A DNA stretch of 64,000 nt from Rhodospirillaceae bacterium (GCA_002709955.1 PAQY01000013.1:380057-444056), one strand, 5' to 3'; positions 1 through 9,549 are shown, counted from the first letter of the stretch. The notes: generated from the sequence alone by a model not told the origin. Numbers and translations: made by a program.

Positions 1-314
1 TCCCCGAAGGAGATGGGAACGGTCATGCGCACCAGACCTTCTGGCCGCGTGTGAAGGGCGGAGACATCTTCAAATGCCGTTTGCACCGTGCCGATGATGC
101 GCTGGCAATACGGCAGGAACCGGGCTCCCGCCTCAGTCAATTCAATGCGCCGGGTGGAGCGAAACAGCAATTGCGCCCCCAAAGCTTCCTCCAGCCGTTT
201 CACATGCTGACTGATCAGGCCTTTTGACAGAGTCAGCTTTCGGGCGGCTGCTGTAAATCCACCCTGTTCTGCAACCGCGGCAAAACTTAACATTTCCATG
301 ACATAGTGCGTCAT
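1..314 (-). CDS. LysR-family transcriptional regulator, N-terminal part (cut by window edge)
   Basis: Reading the minus strand from an ATG at 314 gives MTHYVMEMLSFAAVAEQGGF followed by TAAARKLTLSKGLISQHVKRLEEALGAQLLFRSTRR in pieces, the winged helix-turn-helix of LysR regulators (recognition helix around residues 28-45). The frame stays open to base 1, so the effector-binding domain lies outside the window. The gene is divergent from the SDR gene at 421 with about 106 bp between the starts, the usual arrangement for a LysR protein controlling its neighbour. The family assignment is firm from the HTH; the ligand and the control of the SDR gene are inference. Confidence 0.88.
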   Translation of the reverse strand, partial: MTHYVMEMLSFAAVAEQGGFTAAARKLTLSKGLISQHVKRLEEALGAQLLFRSTRRIELTEAGARFLPYCQRIIGTVQTAFEDVSALHTRPEGLVRMTVPISFG

Positions 315-420
315 TGTTTACACCATTAAACAATAAGTTCTGAATATACCACCTTATCAGACCAAGCATGGCATGCCCATATATTCCTTATCAAACACGC
401 ATTGTAAGGATACGGACATT

Positions 421-1020
421 ATGAAGATATTGATCGTTGGTGCCTCTGGCACTTTGGGTAAGGCTGCTGCTGAGGAGTTGGGAGCCCGTCACGATATCAT
501 TCGCGCGTCGCGCAGCGGGTTGGATATCGCCATCGACATTGGGGATGCGGCCAGTATTGAGGCGGCGTATAAAAAACTGGGTACAGTCGATGCTGTTATC
601 TCTGCTGTGGGTAATGTCCATTTCGGTGATCTGGCCGACATGGATGAGGAGAAATATCGCATCGGTATCGACAACAAGCTGATGGGTCAGGTCAATCTGG
701 TGCTGATCGGCAGGCATTATGTCAGCGACACAGCCTCCTTCACCTTGACCACAGGGATACTCAGCAAGGATCCGATCCGCTATGGCAGTTCGGCGTCCAT
801 GGTCAATGGGGCGGTGGATGCCTTTGTTCGGGCAGCCGCCATTGAAATGCCCGCCAAACAGCGGATCAATTCTGTTAGTCCCGGCGTGATCCTGGAATCA
901 ATGGAAGGCTATGGACCTTACTTCCGGGGCCATAATCCGGTTCCCGCCGCCCGCGCCGCGCTGGGCTATGCCAAAAGCGTTGAAGGGCTGCAGACCGGTC
1001 AGGTCTTTGAGATCTTTTAG
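421..1020 (+). CDS. short-chain dehydrogenase/reductase (SDR) family protein
   Basis: A 199-residue Rossmann protein starting MKILIVGASGTLGKAAAEEL; GASGTLG (about residues 7-13) is the nucleotide-binding loop. The start is ATG 421, preceded by GTAAGGA near 405; an upstream ATG at 373 has no ribosome site. The usual YxxxK catalytic motif is altered: the matching region reads RYGSSASMVNGAVDAF, where the tyrosine is not followed by lysine at +4. This 'GSSASMVNGA' pattern occurs in a subgroup of SDR proteins, so activity may differ from classical reductases. It is divergent from a LysR regulator that may control it. The TAG stop is the first three bases of a repeat element shared with the convergent heparinase gene. 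Confidence 0.85.
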   Translation: MKILIVGASGTLGKAAAEELGARHDIIRASRSGLDIAIDIGDAASIEAAYKKLGTVDAVISAVGNVHFGDLADMDEEKYRIGIDNKLMGQVNLVLIGRHYVSDTASFTLTTGILSKDPIRYGSSASMVNGAVDAFVRAAAIEMPAKQRINSVSPGVILESMEGYGPYFRGHNPVPAARAALGYAKSVEGLQTGQVFEIF

Positions 1021-1122
1021 AGCAAATCCCGAGCAAACGGGATCGTTTGCGACGACGTATTTTCTGAAAAAAGAAATGGTTAGAGTATTATGTATGAGCT
1101 CATGCGAACGCATGATGCTCTA
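1018..1122. repeat. palindromic intergenic element, copy 1 (long form)
   Basis: Begins TAGAGCAAATCCC and ends GCTCTA, so TAGAGC/GCTCTA form terminal inverted repeats. Inside are a hairpin GCAAACG-ggat-CGTTTGC (about 1035-1052) and a second hairpin TCATGCG-aa-CGCATGA (about 1100-1115). The TAG at 1018-1020 ends the SDR gene and the complementary TAG at 1122-1120 ends the heparinase gene. Two related copies lie at 55994-56053 and 60961-61054, and the second hairpin is amplified at 62174-62275. Confidence 0.85.
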
Positions 1123-2817
1123 GCGCTTGGTTTCGCGCTGCAGCGCCCATTTCACGGACGCCCCTTCAGGCCCTGTAACACCTGTCAACAGGATCTGCTG
1201 GGTGCGTTTCGTGTCTTGCGGGCCGCCCAGATAGATGCTGTCGGCCAGCGACATTTCTGCACCGCTGACCCGCAACCGCCAGCCGCTGCCCGATGGGGTT
1301 TTCAGCAGGGCTGCGGAATGATTAGACAACAGCGACACCTGAACCTTGGGGTGCAGGTGGAAGCGCAGGGTGAATGTTCGACCCTCCGTTCCTTCCAGCC
1401 GGTCCTCCCCGCGCAGGTCGGTGCCTTCTGGGGCCAGATACAGGCGGCGGCGATGGGTGACGCCAAAGGGTTTCAGATAGCCATCATGGGACATGTCGAT
1501 CCAGACAGCCCCGTCGGTTTCGTTCCGCTCCACCACTGTGCTGGCGCGGCGTCTGCCGATGCGCCCGTCATTGCTGATTTCATCGGCATTGGTGTCTTCA
1601 ACGCCAATGGTGGAATGGGCCGCCGTGCTGCGTTGCGCCTTGGCCCAATCGCCATCGATGACCTTGGACGCACCGCAATTAACGATTAAGCGTTCTGTCC
1701 CATAACTGACTTCCATCGCCAGGGGGGCGGCATGGGCGTGACTGTCATAGGGGGCACCAGGCGGGGCACCCGCATCGACAATGATGTTCAGTTTACCGGA
1801 AACCAACCGTTCAAACCCGCCATGGGGACAGCGTGCGGGCGCGCGCCCTTTTGCATCGGCGCGCCCCAGAACGCCATCAATATCTGCTGATACGCCTTCG
1901 CGCGTGTCATGGAACAGGGCCAGCCCCCCATCGCCATGTCGGAAAAACCGCAAGACCGGGGCCATTCGGTCAATGGCGGTCACCAGACAGATGGGCACTT
2001 CGGCCTGTAGCTCGCTGAACAACTCACGCAGACCTACCAGATCGCGCATAACCTCGAACTGAAGGCGGGGGCTGCGGGTCGCATGACAGCCATCTGGCAG
2101 GATGGAATAGGTCAATTCCCGCTCCATCAGGCCAACGGCCCTGGACAGGCGGGGATGAAAGGCGGGGACCATCAGGCTGGCCTGAACCAGACCCAATATG
2201 GCGGTTAATCTTTCTTCGCCATCCCCCTCTGCCCCGGCGATCAGATCCAGATGCCGCACCTGTCGCCCCAGTGAGTTCAGGATTTCCGGACCCAGCGTGC
2301 CGGACTCGCCCCCGATCAGCATGCTCCAATGATTAAGCCAGGCCCGCACGCGCCGCCCGGTTACGGCAGCAGACCAGGCAATGCGATCAGCGCCTGGTTT
2401 TTTCGTAGCGTCCCAGTCCAGCCACAGGCCGACCAGGGCCTGGGCACTGCGGGCGGAATCATCGCCACTGCTGCCAGCAGCCGCCAGGTCACGCAGCCAG
2501 CTAAAGCCATGCGCCTCGCGCAGCCATCCCGGGGGGGCGTCGGCCACCTCCCAAGGGGAGCCTTGCGGGGTTTGGGTCGTGCCTGCAAAAATATAGCGCC
2601 CGGACGCAATCGCGCGCCCCAATGCCGGATCGCCCAGCCAGGGATCCGCAATGCTGCGACTGGGCGCGCCGGGGCGGGGGCCAGACAGCAGATATCGATA
2701 CAGACCCGTAGCGCGCGCCAATCGTGCGACGAGATAGCGTGCTTCCTGACCAATCAGGCTGGGTGGATGGGCGACCGGTTCCATAGGGGCTTTCGGCCTT
2801 TCAGTTACTGTCTTCAC
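1120..2817 (-). CDS. heparinase II/III family protein
   Basis: 565 residues. The N-terminal half is helical with many Trp and Arg, as in the alpha/alpha toroid of this family; the C-terminal half (from about residue 310) is the beta-sandwich Heparinase_II_III domain, visible in [16 protein letters not shown] and in [18 protein letters not shown]. Family members are polysaccharide lyases acting on glycosaminoglycans or related uronate polymers, but this chromosomal form next to rpe is common in alphaproteobacteria and its substrate is not known. The start is GTG at 2817, overlapping the rpe stop (GTGA), so the two are translationally coupled. There is no clear signal peptide. The stop codon lies in the repeat at 1018-1122. 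Confidence 0.85.
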   Translation of the reverse strand: MKTVTERPKAPMEPVAHPPSLIGQEARYLVARLARATGLYRYLLSGPRPGAPSRSIADPWLGDPALGRAIASGRYIFAGTTQTPQGSPWEVADAPPGWLREAHGFSWLRDLAAAGSSGDDSARSAQALVGLWLDWDATKKPGADRIAWSAAVTGRRVRAWLNHWSMLIGGESGTLGPEILNSLGRQVRHLDLIAGAEGDGEERLTAILGLVQASLMVPAFHPRLSRAVGLMERELTYSILPDGCHATRSPRLQFEVMRDLVGLRELFSELQAEVPICLVTAIDRMAPVLRFFRHGDGGLALFHDTREGVSADIDGVLGRADAKGRAPARCPHGGFERLVSGKLNIIVDAGAPPGAPYDSHAHAAPLAMEVSYGTERLIVNCGASKVIDGDWAKAQRSTAAHSTIGVEDTNADEISNDGRIGRRRASTVVERNETDGAVWIDMSHDGYLKPFGVTHRRRLYLAPEGTDLRGEDRLEGTEGRTFTLRFHLHPKVQVSLLSNHSAALLKTPSGSGWRLRVSGAEMSLADSIYLGGPQDTKRTQQILLTGVTGPEGASVKWALQRETKR

Positions 2818-3479
2818 ACGCCGCGAAGGCGACGGATATTGTCGGCATAGGCATCGGGGCCGCCCTTGAAAGTGGCGGTACCGGCGACCAGGACGTCGGC
2901 CCCGGCCGCAATCGCCTGTGGGGCCGTCTCAAAATTAATCCCGCCATCCACTTCCAGGTCGATATCCCGTCCGGTGGCGTCAATCATTTTTCGCAAGCGG
3001 GCGATCTTGTCCAACTGTGACGATATAAAGCTCTGACCGCCGAAGCCCGGATTGACGGACATTACCAGGATCAGATCCACCAGATCCATTACCGGTTCCA
3101 CAACAGATGCCGGGGTTGCCGGGTTCAGAACCACACCAGCCTTTTTGCCCAGCGCACGGATGCTTTGCAGCGTGCGGTGCAGATGCGGGCCGGATTCTGG
3201 ATGGACGCTTAAGATATCCGCGCCTGCCTTTGCGAAGTCTTCGATATAGGGATCGACGGGCGAAATCATCAGATGCACATCGAAAATCTTTTTGCTGTGG
3301 GCGCGCAGGGCGGCCACGACACCCGGTCCAATGGTGATATTGGGCACGAAATGCCCATCCATCACATCCACATGGATGAAATCCGCCCCGGCAGCATCGA
3401 TTGCCGCAATCTCTGCACCAAGTGCCGCAAAATCGGCGGATAGAATGGACGGCGCGATGCGGCATGGTTTCTGAGTCAC
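2814..3479 (-). CDS. rpe: ribulose-phosphate 3-epimerase
   Basis: 221 residues, full length for Rpe. It interconverts ribulose-5-phosphate and xylulose-5-phosphate in the pentose phosphate and Calvin pathways, in the cytoplasm. Visible motifs are [14 protein letters not shown] at the N-terminus, [16 protein letters not shown] (metal-binding His and catalytic Asp), [13 protein letters not shown] and DGGI near the C-terminus. It is first in a two-gene minus-strand unit; its TGA overlaps the GTG start of the heparinase-like gene. Assignment is secure from motif order and length. Confidence 0.97.
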   Translation of the reverse strand: MTQKPCRIAPSILSADFAALGAEIAAIDAAGADFIHVDVMDGHFVPNITIGPGVVAALRAHSKKIFDVHLMISPVDPYIEDFAKAGADILSVHPESGPHLHRTLQSIRALGKKAGVVLNPATPASVVEPVMDLVDLILVMSVNPGFGGQSFISSQLDKIARLRKMIDATGRDIDLEVDGGINFETAPQAIAAGADVLVAGTATFKGGPDAYADNIRRLRGV

Positions 3480-3561
3480 GGCATGACCTTTGGACAGGGG
3501 AATGTCTTCCTTACCTAGTCTCAGATTCGCCGTTTCGCAACATGCAGCGCCCGAAAACCGG

Positions 3562-3936
3562 TTAATCAGGCAGTGGATATTGGATTAGTGTCAGAATATT
3601 GTCGTCTGTATCAAAGAAATAGGCCAGTGCCCCGCCCCAGGGCTGTAATTCCGGGCGACCGTCAAATCGCACCTTCTTGTCCGACAGGGCGGCATAGGCG
3701 GCGCGGATATCTGCCACGGCGAAGGAAATTCCCGTCAGGCGCCCGACCAGTTCAATTGCTTCATCCTCGTCCTGGGGATCGATTGCTTCCAGCATCAGCT
3801 TGGTTTCGCCATTGGCAAAAATCGCCATGGCTTCGTCACTGATGGCCAGCTTCATATCCAGGGCGTCACGATAAAAGGCAATCGCCTTGGGCAGATCCGT
3901 GGTGAACACGCGAATGGTATCAATGGGTCCCAGCAT
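3562..3936 (-). CDS. VOC (glyoxalase/bleomycin-resistance fold) family protein
   Basis: A 124-residue protein with the vicinal-oxygen-chelate layout: an N-terminal strand [24 protein letters not shown] and a C-terminal module [15 protein letters not shown] ending [16 protein letters not shown]. The first metal ligand is not the usual His (IRVF), so metal binding is doubtful. Such small VOC proteins include glyoxalase I, dioxygenases and antibiotic-binding proteins; nothing in the neighbourhood fixes a substrate. It is a single gene, with rpe upstream on the same strand about 80 bp from its stop. Confidence 0.8.
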   Translation of the reverse strand: MLGPIDTIRVFTTDLPKAIAFYRDALDMKLAISDEAMAIFANGETKLMLEAIDPQDEDEAIELVGRLTGISFAVADIRAAYAALSDKKVRFDGRPELQPWGGALAYFFDTDDNILTLIQYPLPD

Positions 3937-4034
3937 GGCACTCTCCTTTTATCGGCAGAATGGGCGGTTGTATTTGACACATCCGGTAGGGTTGGACAAC
4001 GATCCTGGGACCGAAATAGGGCAGGGAGGCGGAA

Positions 4035-4355
4035 ATGAAGGCGGTAACTTTAACGCAAGCGCGGGTGATCCTTACCCAGGCCAAGGCACAGACCTGCATC
4101 AGCTATGGCAAACCGACCAAGACCATGATGGCCCTGGCAGAAGAATTCCCGACCTGGTTCGATGGCATCAGCCGTGTTTCCATGGACCGCATGGGCCTGC
4201 CCCTGATCGCGACCAAGGGCGGCGTCTTCATGCGCGATCCAGCCGGAAACACCGTCGGTGCCGTCGGCGTCGCGGGAGAGGCCGGAGACTATGACGAGGC
4301 CCTGGCAATTGCCGGTATCCTGGCCGCAGGCTTTGTACCGGATGCGGGGGAGTAG
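4035..4355 (+). CDS. GlcG/HbpS-like (DUF336) protein, shortened
   Basis: 106 residues. The start MKAVTLTQARVILTQAKAQ and the C-terminal part LPLIATKGGVFMRDPAGNTVGAVGVAGEAGDYDEALAIAGI match the heme-binding GlcG/HbpS (DUF336) family. The family is usually about 130-150 residues and carries a segment like PVSVAVVDAGGHLVAFARMDGA after the first helix; here the sequence jumps from ILTQAKAQTC to ISYGKPTKTMMALAEEF, so roughly 30 residues of the first beta strands are missing in frame. The product may be a degenerate family member. The role of the family (glycolate operon accessory, heme binding) is not settled. AGGCGG just before the ATG can serve as ribosome site. Confidence 0.72.
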   Translation: MKAVTLTQARVILTQAKAQTCISYGKPTKTMMALAEEFPTWFDGISRVSMDRMGLPLIATKGGVFMRDPAGNTVGAVGVAGEAGDYDEALAIAGILAAGFVPDAGE

Positions 4356-4819
4356 AGGGGGTGCGGCAGCATCGGTGAATACATCTGGATGCGCGAATCG
4401 GGGTTTCAGGCGGTGGATGACAGCTTTCATCGCGCCAGTCATCCCATTTTTAGCGCTAGAAAGCCATGACATGACCCCGTAAGTCGGCAGTCAAATATGC
4501 CTGCCCGTTTAGCGACTGTTGCAGTTGCGAATATGTTGCAATGCATTCTAAAATAATCCCTTGAATTAGTATGGGTTTATGCTGTGGCGTTGGATTCTAC
4601 CGCCATCTGGGTATGTTTAGAGTCAATTCCAAAGAACAACCAATGCGATACTTATTCTTCTGCCACTTATTAACAAAACTGCAATAAATTTCCTGAGAAG
4701 CCCACAAAAGGCTTGTTTCCGATCCCTTTCTGTTGCCCACTTTTTAATCAGGACATCCGTGGGATGTTTTGCGCCCGAATTGGTGTAGGGCTTTGTTGTT
4801 CATAAATAGGGGAAATAAG
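4356..4819. other. 464-bp intergenic region, promoter side of the usp/symporter pair
   Basis: No gene is supported here. It becomes AT-rich after about 4540, as expected for the promoter region of the universal stress protein gene. A short inverted repeat AAGCC-cacaaaa-GGCTT lies near 4698-4715. I see no FNR box or recognisable operator. A 140-residue frame on the minus strand (4472-4050) lies opposite the DUF336 gene and looks like a shadow. Confidence 0.5.
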
Positions 4820-5257
4820 ATGACAACAAGTATCGTGGTTGGGCTCGACGGGGATGGATCAGGCATGCGTGCCTTGGACTTCGCGAAGAAGCTCGCAAAA
4901 GGCATGGGGACATGCGAACTGATCCTGGTCTATGTGATTGAATGGTCGCCGTATTCTTTTCAGACAGCGGAAGAAAATGCGGTGCGGCACAAACGCCGCG
5001 AGGAAGAAATCGAAGCAGCGCTGGAGCGTGTCGTAACGCCCAGTGTCGCTGCGTTGAAGAAAGAAGGCTTCTCGGCCCGGGGCATCGTCCGCCATGGCGA
5101 TGTCGCGGATTTGTTGAACACGGTGGCTGTGGAAGAAGGGGCAGATCAGATCGTGGTCGCCCGTTCATCTGAAGGCGGGTTTGTGAAGCGTGTCTTTGGC
5201 ACGGCGACCGCCAATCTGGTCATGCATGCAACCGTCCCTGTGACCGTTGTCGGCTGA
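4820..5257 (+). CDS. universal stress protein, single domain
   Basis: 145 residues starting [26 protein letters not shown], the UspA fold. The start ATG 4820 has AGGGGAAATAAG in front; the longer upstream frame has no such site. The C-terminal ATP-binding loop (G-2x-G-9x-G-S/T) is degenerate: the region reads [20 protein letters not shown], so nucleotide binding is uncertain. The gene lies 10 bp before the sodium:alanine symporter gene and shares its ribosome-site region, so the two are one operon. Usp proteins fused to or coupled with transporters can act as cytoplasmic regulators of them; that role here is inference. Confidence 0.88.
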   Translation: MTTSIVVGLDGDGSGMRALDFAKKLAKGMGTCELILVYVIEWSPYSFQTAEENAVRHKRREEEIEAALERVVTPSVAALKKEGFSARGIVRHGDVADLLNTVAVEEGADQIVVARSSEGGFVKRVFGTATANLVMHATVPVTVVG

Positions 5258-5267
5258 GGAGAAAATC

Positions 5268-6809
5268 ATGAAAAAGCTCTCATTCGCGGCCCTTGCAGGG
5301 CTGCTTGCAACACCGTCTGCCGCCTTCGCACAAGAAGCCGGTGGGATCGATCAGGCCGTCAACGAAGTTTTCGCAGCGGTGACCGGGCCTTTTGTTAATC
5401 TTATCTTTGCACCGCTTCCAGGAACCAGTTTTCCCTGGATCGTGCTTTGGTTGGTGGTCGCAGCGTCGATTTTCACGCTGTATTTCGGGTTCATTCAGTT
5501 CCGGGCGTTTAAACATGCCATTCAATTGGTGAAGGGGGATTATTCCGATCCCAAAGATGCGGGGGAGGTCAGCCACTTTCAGGCACTGGCCACCGCCTTG
5601 TCGGGAACGGTCGGTCTGGGGAATATTGCCGGGGTGGCTGTTGCCGTTGGGATCGGCGGGCCGGGGGCGACATTCTGGATGATCCTGGCTGGCCTGTTGG
5701 GCATGGCGTCCAAATTCACCGAATGTACGCTGGGCGTGAAATACCGGAATGAATATCCAGATGGCACCGTGTCCGGTGGCCCGATGTATTACATTTCCAA
5801 GGGCTTCATCGAACGCAAGGTGCCAGGTGGGAAGATCATGGCGATCCTGTTTTCGATCTTCTGTATCCTGGGTGCTCTTGGCGGTGGGAACATGTTCCAG
5901 GCCAACCAGGCCCATGCCCAGATTTCCGGTATCCTGGGGGATTATCCAGGCTGGATCACCGGTGTGATTTTCGCCGGGGTGGTCTTTGCGGTGATTGTTG
6001 GTGGGATCAAATCCATTGCCCGCGTGACGGAAAAAGTCGTGCCCTTCATGGGGGTTTTGTATGTCGTGGCAGCGCTTGTCATCATTGCCGCGAATTACCA
6101 ACAGATCGGCTGGGCCTTTGGTCAGATCTTTGAAGGGGCGTTCACGGGTCTTGGTATTGCCGGTGGCTTTGTCGGGGCCTTGATTCAGGGCTTCAAGCGG
6201 GCTGCCTTTTCGAACGAAGCCGGGGTTGGTTCTGCGGCCATCGCACACTCTGCCGTGCGCACGAAAGAGCCGATTACAGAGGGCTTCGTATCCCTGCTGG
6301 AACCGTTCATCGATACGGTCGTGATCTGTACGATGACCGCTTTGGTGATCACGATTTCCGGTCAGTTGATGGTGGATCCGGCGACGGGCAACTATCTGAT
6401 GGACGGCAATATGATTCAGACCGTCGGGGGCACGTCCGGTGTGGCGCTGACCTCTGCGGCCTTTGCCTCTGCCTTCAGCTGGTTCCCGTATGTGCTGGCC
6501 ATTGCGGTGGTGCTGTTTGCCTTCTCCACCATGATTTCCTGGTCCTATTACGGGCTGAAGGCCTGGACCTACCTGTTTGGGGAAAGCAAGCGTGCGGAAC
6601 TGACCTTTAAGGTCGTGTTCTGTGTGTTCGTGGTAATCGGTGCGGCCGCCAGCCTGGGGCCGGTCATCGATTTCTCTGATGCGGCGATCTTTGCCATGGC
6701 GGTTGTGAACATTGCCGCCCTGTATGTCCTGATGCCAATCGTGAAGAAGGAGCTGAACTCCTATCTGAGCCGATTGAAATCAGGCGAGATCAAACGCTTT
6801 AAGGGTTAA
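5268..6809 (+). CDS. sodium:alanine/glycine symporter (AGCS family)
   Basis: 513 residues, polytopic inner-membrane carrier that takes up alanine or glycine with Na+. The family signature is visible as [20 protein letters not shown] followed by GATFWM. The start ATG 5268 follows AGGAGA that overlaps the end of the usp gene. It begins with a signal-like stretch [22 protein letters not shown], which is unusual but seen in some proteobacterial members; the first membrane helix then starts near residue 50. A strong terminator follows immediately (6828-6861), closing the two-gene operon. Substrate choice within the family is inferred. Confidence 0.93.
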   Translation: MKKLSFAALAGLLATPSAAFAQEAGGIDQAVNEVFAAVTGPFVNLIFAPLPGTSFPWIVLWLVVAASIFTLYFGFIQFRAFKHAIQLVKGDYSDPKDAGEVSHFQALATALSGTVGLGNIAGVAVAVGIGGPGATFWMILAGLLGMASKFTECTLGVKYRNEYPDGTVSGGPMYYISKGFIERKVPGGKIMAILFSIFCILGALGGGNMFQANQAHAQISGILGDYPGWITGVIFAGVVFAVIVGGIKSIARVTEKVVPFMGVLYVVAALVIIAANYQQIGWAFGQIFEGAFTGLGIAGGFVGALIQGFKRAAFSNEAGVGSAAIAHSAVRTKEPITEGFVSLLEPFIDTVVICTMTALVITISGQLMVDPATGNYLMDGNMIQTVGGTSGVALTSAAFASAFSWFPYVLAIAVVLFAFSTMISWSYYGLKAWTYLFGESKRAELTFKVVFCVFVVIGAAASLGPVIDFSDAAIFAMAVVNIAALYVLMPIVKKELNSYLSRLKSGEIKRFKG

Positions 6810-6827
6810 TTTAATCCTGACGAAAGG

Positions 6828-6861
6828 TGCCGGGGCCCGATCATTGGGTCCCGGCATTTTT
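6828..6861 (+). terminator. intrinsic terminator of the usp-symporter operon
   Basis: Stem TGCCGGGGCCC (6828-6838) pairs with GGGTCCCGGCA (6846-6856), one G-U pair, loop GATCATT, followed by TTTTTA. The convergent glycosyltransferase gene stops inside the loop (TGA complement at 6841-6843), so its last codons encode half of the hairpin. There is no T-run on the other strand, so it probably serves the plus strand. Confidence 0.92.
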
Positions 6862-7665
6862 ATTGGACTGTTGGGCAATCCATTCCAGGCGTTTGGCATA
6901 GCCCTTATCCCGTTCATTCAGGCGATAAAAGACGGTCGGCGTATGGGTTGGGCCACCCCGGTACTGTTGAACCAGGGCGGCAAACACCCGGCGGTCTGCG
7001 GACAGGAAGGTATCGTCCCCATTCATCGGAACACTCCACAGGCCCAGTACTGCTAGACAGGTGATCTTATCCAGCATCAGGCAATTGGGATCGACGAAGC
7101 CCCGCAGGGAATCCTTATACCCGCCGGCATCGGGACCGACCGATTCTAACCGATCAACGCATAATGGCTTTAGCGTTGCCGGGTCGACATACCAGCGCAG
7201 GGTATAGGCATAATCATGCCCTTGAATGGCTGTCAGCAGCTTTTCCAGATGGTCCGGTGCCAGCCAGTTGTCATCATCCAGATAGGCGACATAGCGGCTG
7301 TTGGCCATATAGCTGAGGATGGTGCGCAGTGCCCCGCCATCCCCGGCGGCATGTATCCCGCCATGCCGGGTGGATGTTGAATAGCCCAGATTGACCAGCG
7401 TTGTGACACAATTATCGGGTTGTTCCTGAAATATGGGATTAATCGCAGCGATGTCCCCTTCAGCCCGGTCGACACCGACCAGAATGTGAATCCGCCCGAC
7501 ATTCTGTTGCGCAAAGATCGATCGCAGCGCTTGCGCCAGACTGGGGCGCAGCAATGTCGGGATAACGATGGCCGCGTCAAACGGTGGCTGTAAAGGCGCA
7601 CCGTCGCTGCCGATGTGATAGGCAACGGGCATGCTGCCAGGGGATTTTGGGGTGGGGGATTTCAT
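6841..7665 (-). CDS. glycosyltransferase family 2-like protein
   Basis: 274 residues, GT-A fold. After a 30-residue proline-rich N-terminus comes AAIVIPTLLRPSLAQALRSI, then VGVDRAEGD, and the metal-binding DxD as YLDDDNWLAPDHLEKLL (Asp 130-132). There are no membrane segments, so it is a cytoplasmic or peripheral enzyme that transfers a sugar from a nucleotide donor; donor and acceptor cannot be told. It stands alone, convergent with the symporter operon, and its final codons are within that operon's terminator. An alternative start at Met 12 (MPVAYHIG) is possible. Confidence 0.8.
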   Translation of the reverse strand: MKSPTPKSPGSMPVAYHIGSDGAPLQPPFDAAIVIPTLLRPSLAQALRSIFAQQNVGRIHILVGVDRAEGDIAAINPIFQEQPDNCVTTLVNLGYSTSTRHGGIHAAGDGGALRTILSYMANSRYVAYLDDDNWLAPDHLEKLLTAIQGHDYAYTLRWYVDPATLKPLCVDRLESVGPDAGGYKDSLRGFVDPNCLMLDKITCLAVLGLWSVPMNGDDTFLSADRRVFAALVQQYRGGPTHTPTVFYRLNERDKGYAKRLEWIAQQSNKNAGTQ

Positions 7666-7783
7666 GGCCGATCATCCCGTGTTCAATATGGGGCTGGATG
7701 TTCTTTAGCATGGCTGGTGTCCCTGTGACACAATCCCCTTTAAACAAAGTGATGCTCTTTTCTTGACCGCGAAAGCGCAAGGG

Positions 7784-7860
7784 CTTATCACCCGCGCATT
7801 CAGCGGATGCTGGGGGCGGGGCTATGTTCCCCGCTGGGGCGGCCCTTTGGTGGCGATAAG
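7784..7860 (+). promoter_or_regulatory. possible structured 5' leader of yhhQ
   Basis: CTTATC (7784-7789) is complementary to GATAAG (7855-7860), closing a domain that contains a compact hairpin GCGGGG-ctatgtt-CCCCGC (7816-7834) and further GC-rich pairing. It ends about 37 bp before the yhhQ start. The placement before a queuosine-precursor transporter suggests a regulatory RNA, but I cannot match it to the preQ1-I, -II or -III consensus, so this is a structural observation only. Confidence 0.3.
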
Positions 7861-7896
7861 ACCCTGATGCGCCCAGCACGAAAAGGAGTGATTGCC

Positions 7897-8478
7897 ATGA
7901 AAATGGATGCGTCGTCTTTTGCGCGGCTGTTGCCCGCCATCATTGCCATGGGTGTGATCATCCTGGCGTCCAACATTCTGGTTCAATTTCCCGTCCAGGC
8001 CATGATCGGCAGCTTTAATGTCGCTGACTGGGTCACCTATGGCGCGGTCACCTATCCCATCGCCTTTCTGGTCACCGATACGACCAATCGGGTGCTGGGC
8101 GCTGCGGCGGCCCGCAGGGTGGTTCTGGTCGGGTTCTGCTTTGGGGTTCTGCTGTCGCTGATCCTGGCGGATATGCGCATCGCCCTGGCCTCCGGGTCCG
8201 CCTTCCTTGTGGCGCAGATGCTGGACGTCTTCGTTTTTGACAAATTGCGTCAGGGAACCTGGTGGAAGGCCCCGTTCCTGTCCACTCTGGTAGGGTCAGC
8301 CCTGGATACGGCGCTGTTTTTCTCCATCGCATTCATGGGGACCGGCCTGCCCTGGCAGACCTGGGCGCTGGGGGATTTCGTTATCAAAGTGGCGATGGCA
8401 ACGCTGTTGCTGCCGGTTTTCCGCGCCTTGATGACCTTGCTGCCTGCCCCCACTGAAAAGCGCAGCGTGGCCCTTTGA
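7897..8478 (+). CDS. yhhQ: queuosine precursor transporter (YhhQ/VUT family, DUF165)
   Basis: 193 residues with about six membrane helices. Family features include [15 protein letters not shown] and the region [16 protein letters not shown]-like (here [21 protein letters not shown]), plus [10 protein letters not shown]. YhhQ imports 7-cyano-7-deazaguanine (preQ0) or preQ1 in E. coli. The start ATG 7897 has AAGGAG at 7885-7888; the longer frame from 7807 lacks one. It lies 7 bp upstream of queA, which supports the precursor-uptake role and makes this the first gene of a queuosine operon. None of the de novo genes queC, queD, queE or folE2 is in the window. Confidence 0.9.
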   Translation: MKMDASSFARLLPAIIAMGVIILASNILVQFPVQAMIGSFNVADWVTYGAVTYPIAFLVTDTTNRVLGAAAARRVVLVGFCFGVLLSLILADMRIALASGSAFLVAQMLDVFVFDKLRQGTWWKAPFLSTLVGSALDTALFFSIAFMGTGLPWQTWALGDFVIKVAMATLLLPVFRALMTLLPAPTEKRSVAL

Positions 8479-8485
8479 GTCCGCA

Positions 8486-9544
8486 ATGAAGGTTGATCTT
8501 TTCGACTTTGACCTCCCGGACCAGTGCATCGCACAAAGCCCGGCAGAGCCGCGAGACTCTGCCAAACTGTTGCATGTGCCGGTATCGGGAGGCTTCGCGG
8601 ATCGACGGGTGTCTGACCTTCCGGACCTGTTACAGCTCCAGGACTTGCTGGTCGTAAACGATACCAAGGTTCTGCCAACCCGCCTGTTTGGGCAGCGCGG
8701 CACGGCGGGGATTGAGGTGACGCTGATCAAGGAGCGGGCCAGCGACCTGTGGGATGCCTTCGCGCGACCGGGCAAGAAGCTAAAGCCAAAGGATCAGATT
8801 ATCTTTGCCGATGATTTGGTGGCCTTGGTGGAGGATAAACACCTCGACGGTCAGATTACCTTGCGGTTCAATTGTCAGGGGGCCGCCCTGCGCGAGGCGC
8901 TGTGGCAGCGCGGGACAATGCCCCTGCCGCCCTATATCAAACGATCCCGGACACCGGACCGCGACACCGATGCAAAAGACCGGGATCACTATCAAACCCT
9001 GTTTGCCCAGCGGGAAGGGGCGGTTGCTGCCCCGACGGCCAGTCTGCATTTCACCCCAAACCTGCTGCAACGCCTGCAGGATAAGGGGGTGCCGATGGTG
9101 CGCCTGACCCTGCATGTCGGGGCGGGGACGTTCCTGCCGGTGAAGGTGGAAGATACGGACGACCATCCCATGCACAGTGAATGGGCCCAGCTGTCACCCG
9201 AAGCCGCCGAACGCCTGAACGCGCATAAGGCATCGGGGGGGCGGATCGTCGCGGTGGGCACAACGCCGATGCGCACACTGGAAAGTGCTGCTGCGCCCGA
9301 TGGGACCTTGGCTGCCTTTGAAGGGGAAACCGACATTTTCATCACGCCGGGCTATCGCTTTCGGGCGGTGGATCGATTGATGACCAATTTCCACCTGCCG
9401 CGCTCGACCCTGTTCATGCTGGTCAGCGCCTTTTCGGGGTTGGATCGGATGCAGGCGGCCTATGCCCATGCGATTTCCAGTGGCTATCGGTTCTATTCCT
9501 ATGGCGACAGCAGCCTGTTGGATCGCGCCCCTGTTGAGGGATGA
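8486..9544 (+). CDS. queA: S-adenosylmethionine:tRNA ribosyltransferase-isomerase
   Basis: 352 residues, full length. QueA moves the ribosyl group of SAM onto preQ1 in tRNA to make epoxyqueuosine, in the cytoplasm. It starts [20 protein letters not shown]; further motifs are [30 protein letters not shown] and [15 protein letters not shown], all diagnostic. It is 7 bp from yhhQ and therefore co-transcribed. A 91-bp tandem repeat with strong palindromes separates it from tgt, so tgt may be at least partly uncoupled. Confidence 0.97.
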   Translation: MKVDLFDFDLPDQCIAQSPAEPRDSAKLLHVPVSGGFADRRVSDLPDLLQLQDLLVVNDTKVLPTRLFGQRGTAGIEVTLIKERASDLWDAFARPGKKLKPKDQIIFADDLVALVEDKHLDGQITLRFNCQGAALREALWQRGTMPLPPYIKRSRTPDRDTDAKDRDHYQTLFAQREGAVAAPTASLHFTPNLLQRLQDKGVPMVRLTLHVGAGTFLPVKVEDTDDHPMHSEWAQLSPEAAERLNAHKASGGRIVAVGTTPMRTLESAAAPDGTLAAFEGETDIFITPGYRFRAVDRLMTNFHLPRSTLFMLVSAFSGLDRMQAAYAHAISSGYRFYSYGDSSLLDRAPVEG

Positions 9545-9549
9545 AGATG

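Noticed and set aside
4050-4472. 140-residue minus-strand frame
   Set aside because: Overlaps the DUF336 gene in antisense and extends into non-coding DNA without a ribosome site or motif.
5280-6248. 322-residue minus-strand frame opposite the symporter
   Set aside because: Shadow of a strongly supported membrane protein; composition is hydrophilic and repetitive without domain features.
7784-7896. Known preQ1 riboswitch
   Set aside because: The pairing is suggestive, but I could not match the preQ1-I, -II or -III consensus, so only a generic structured leader is listed.
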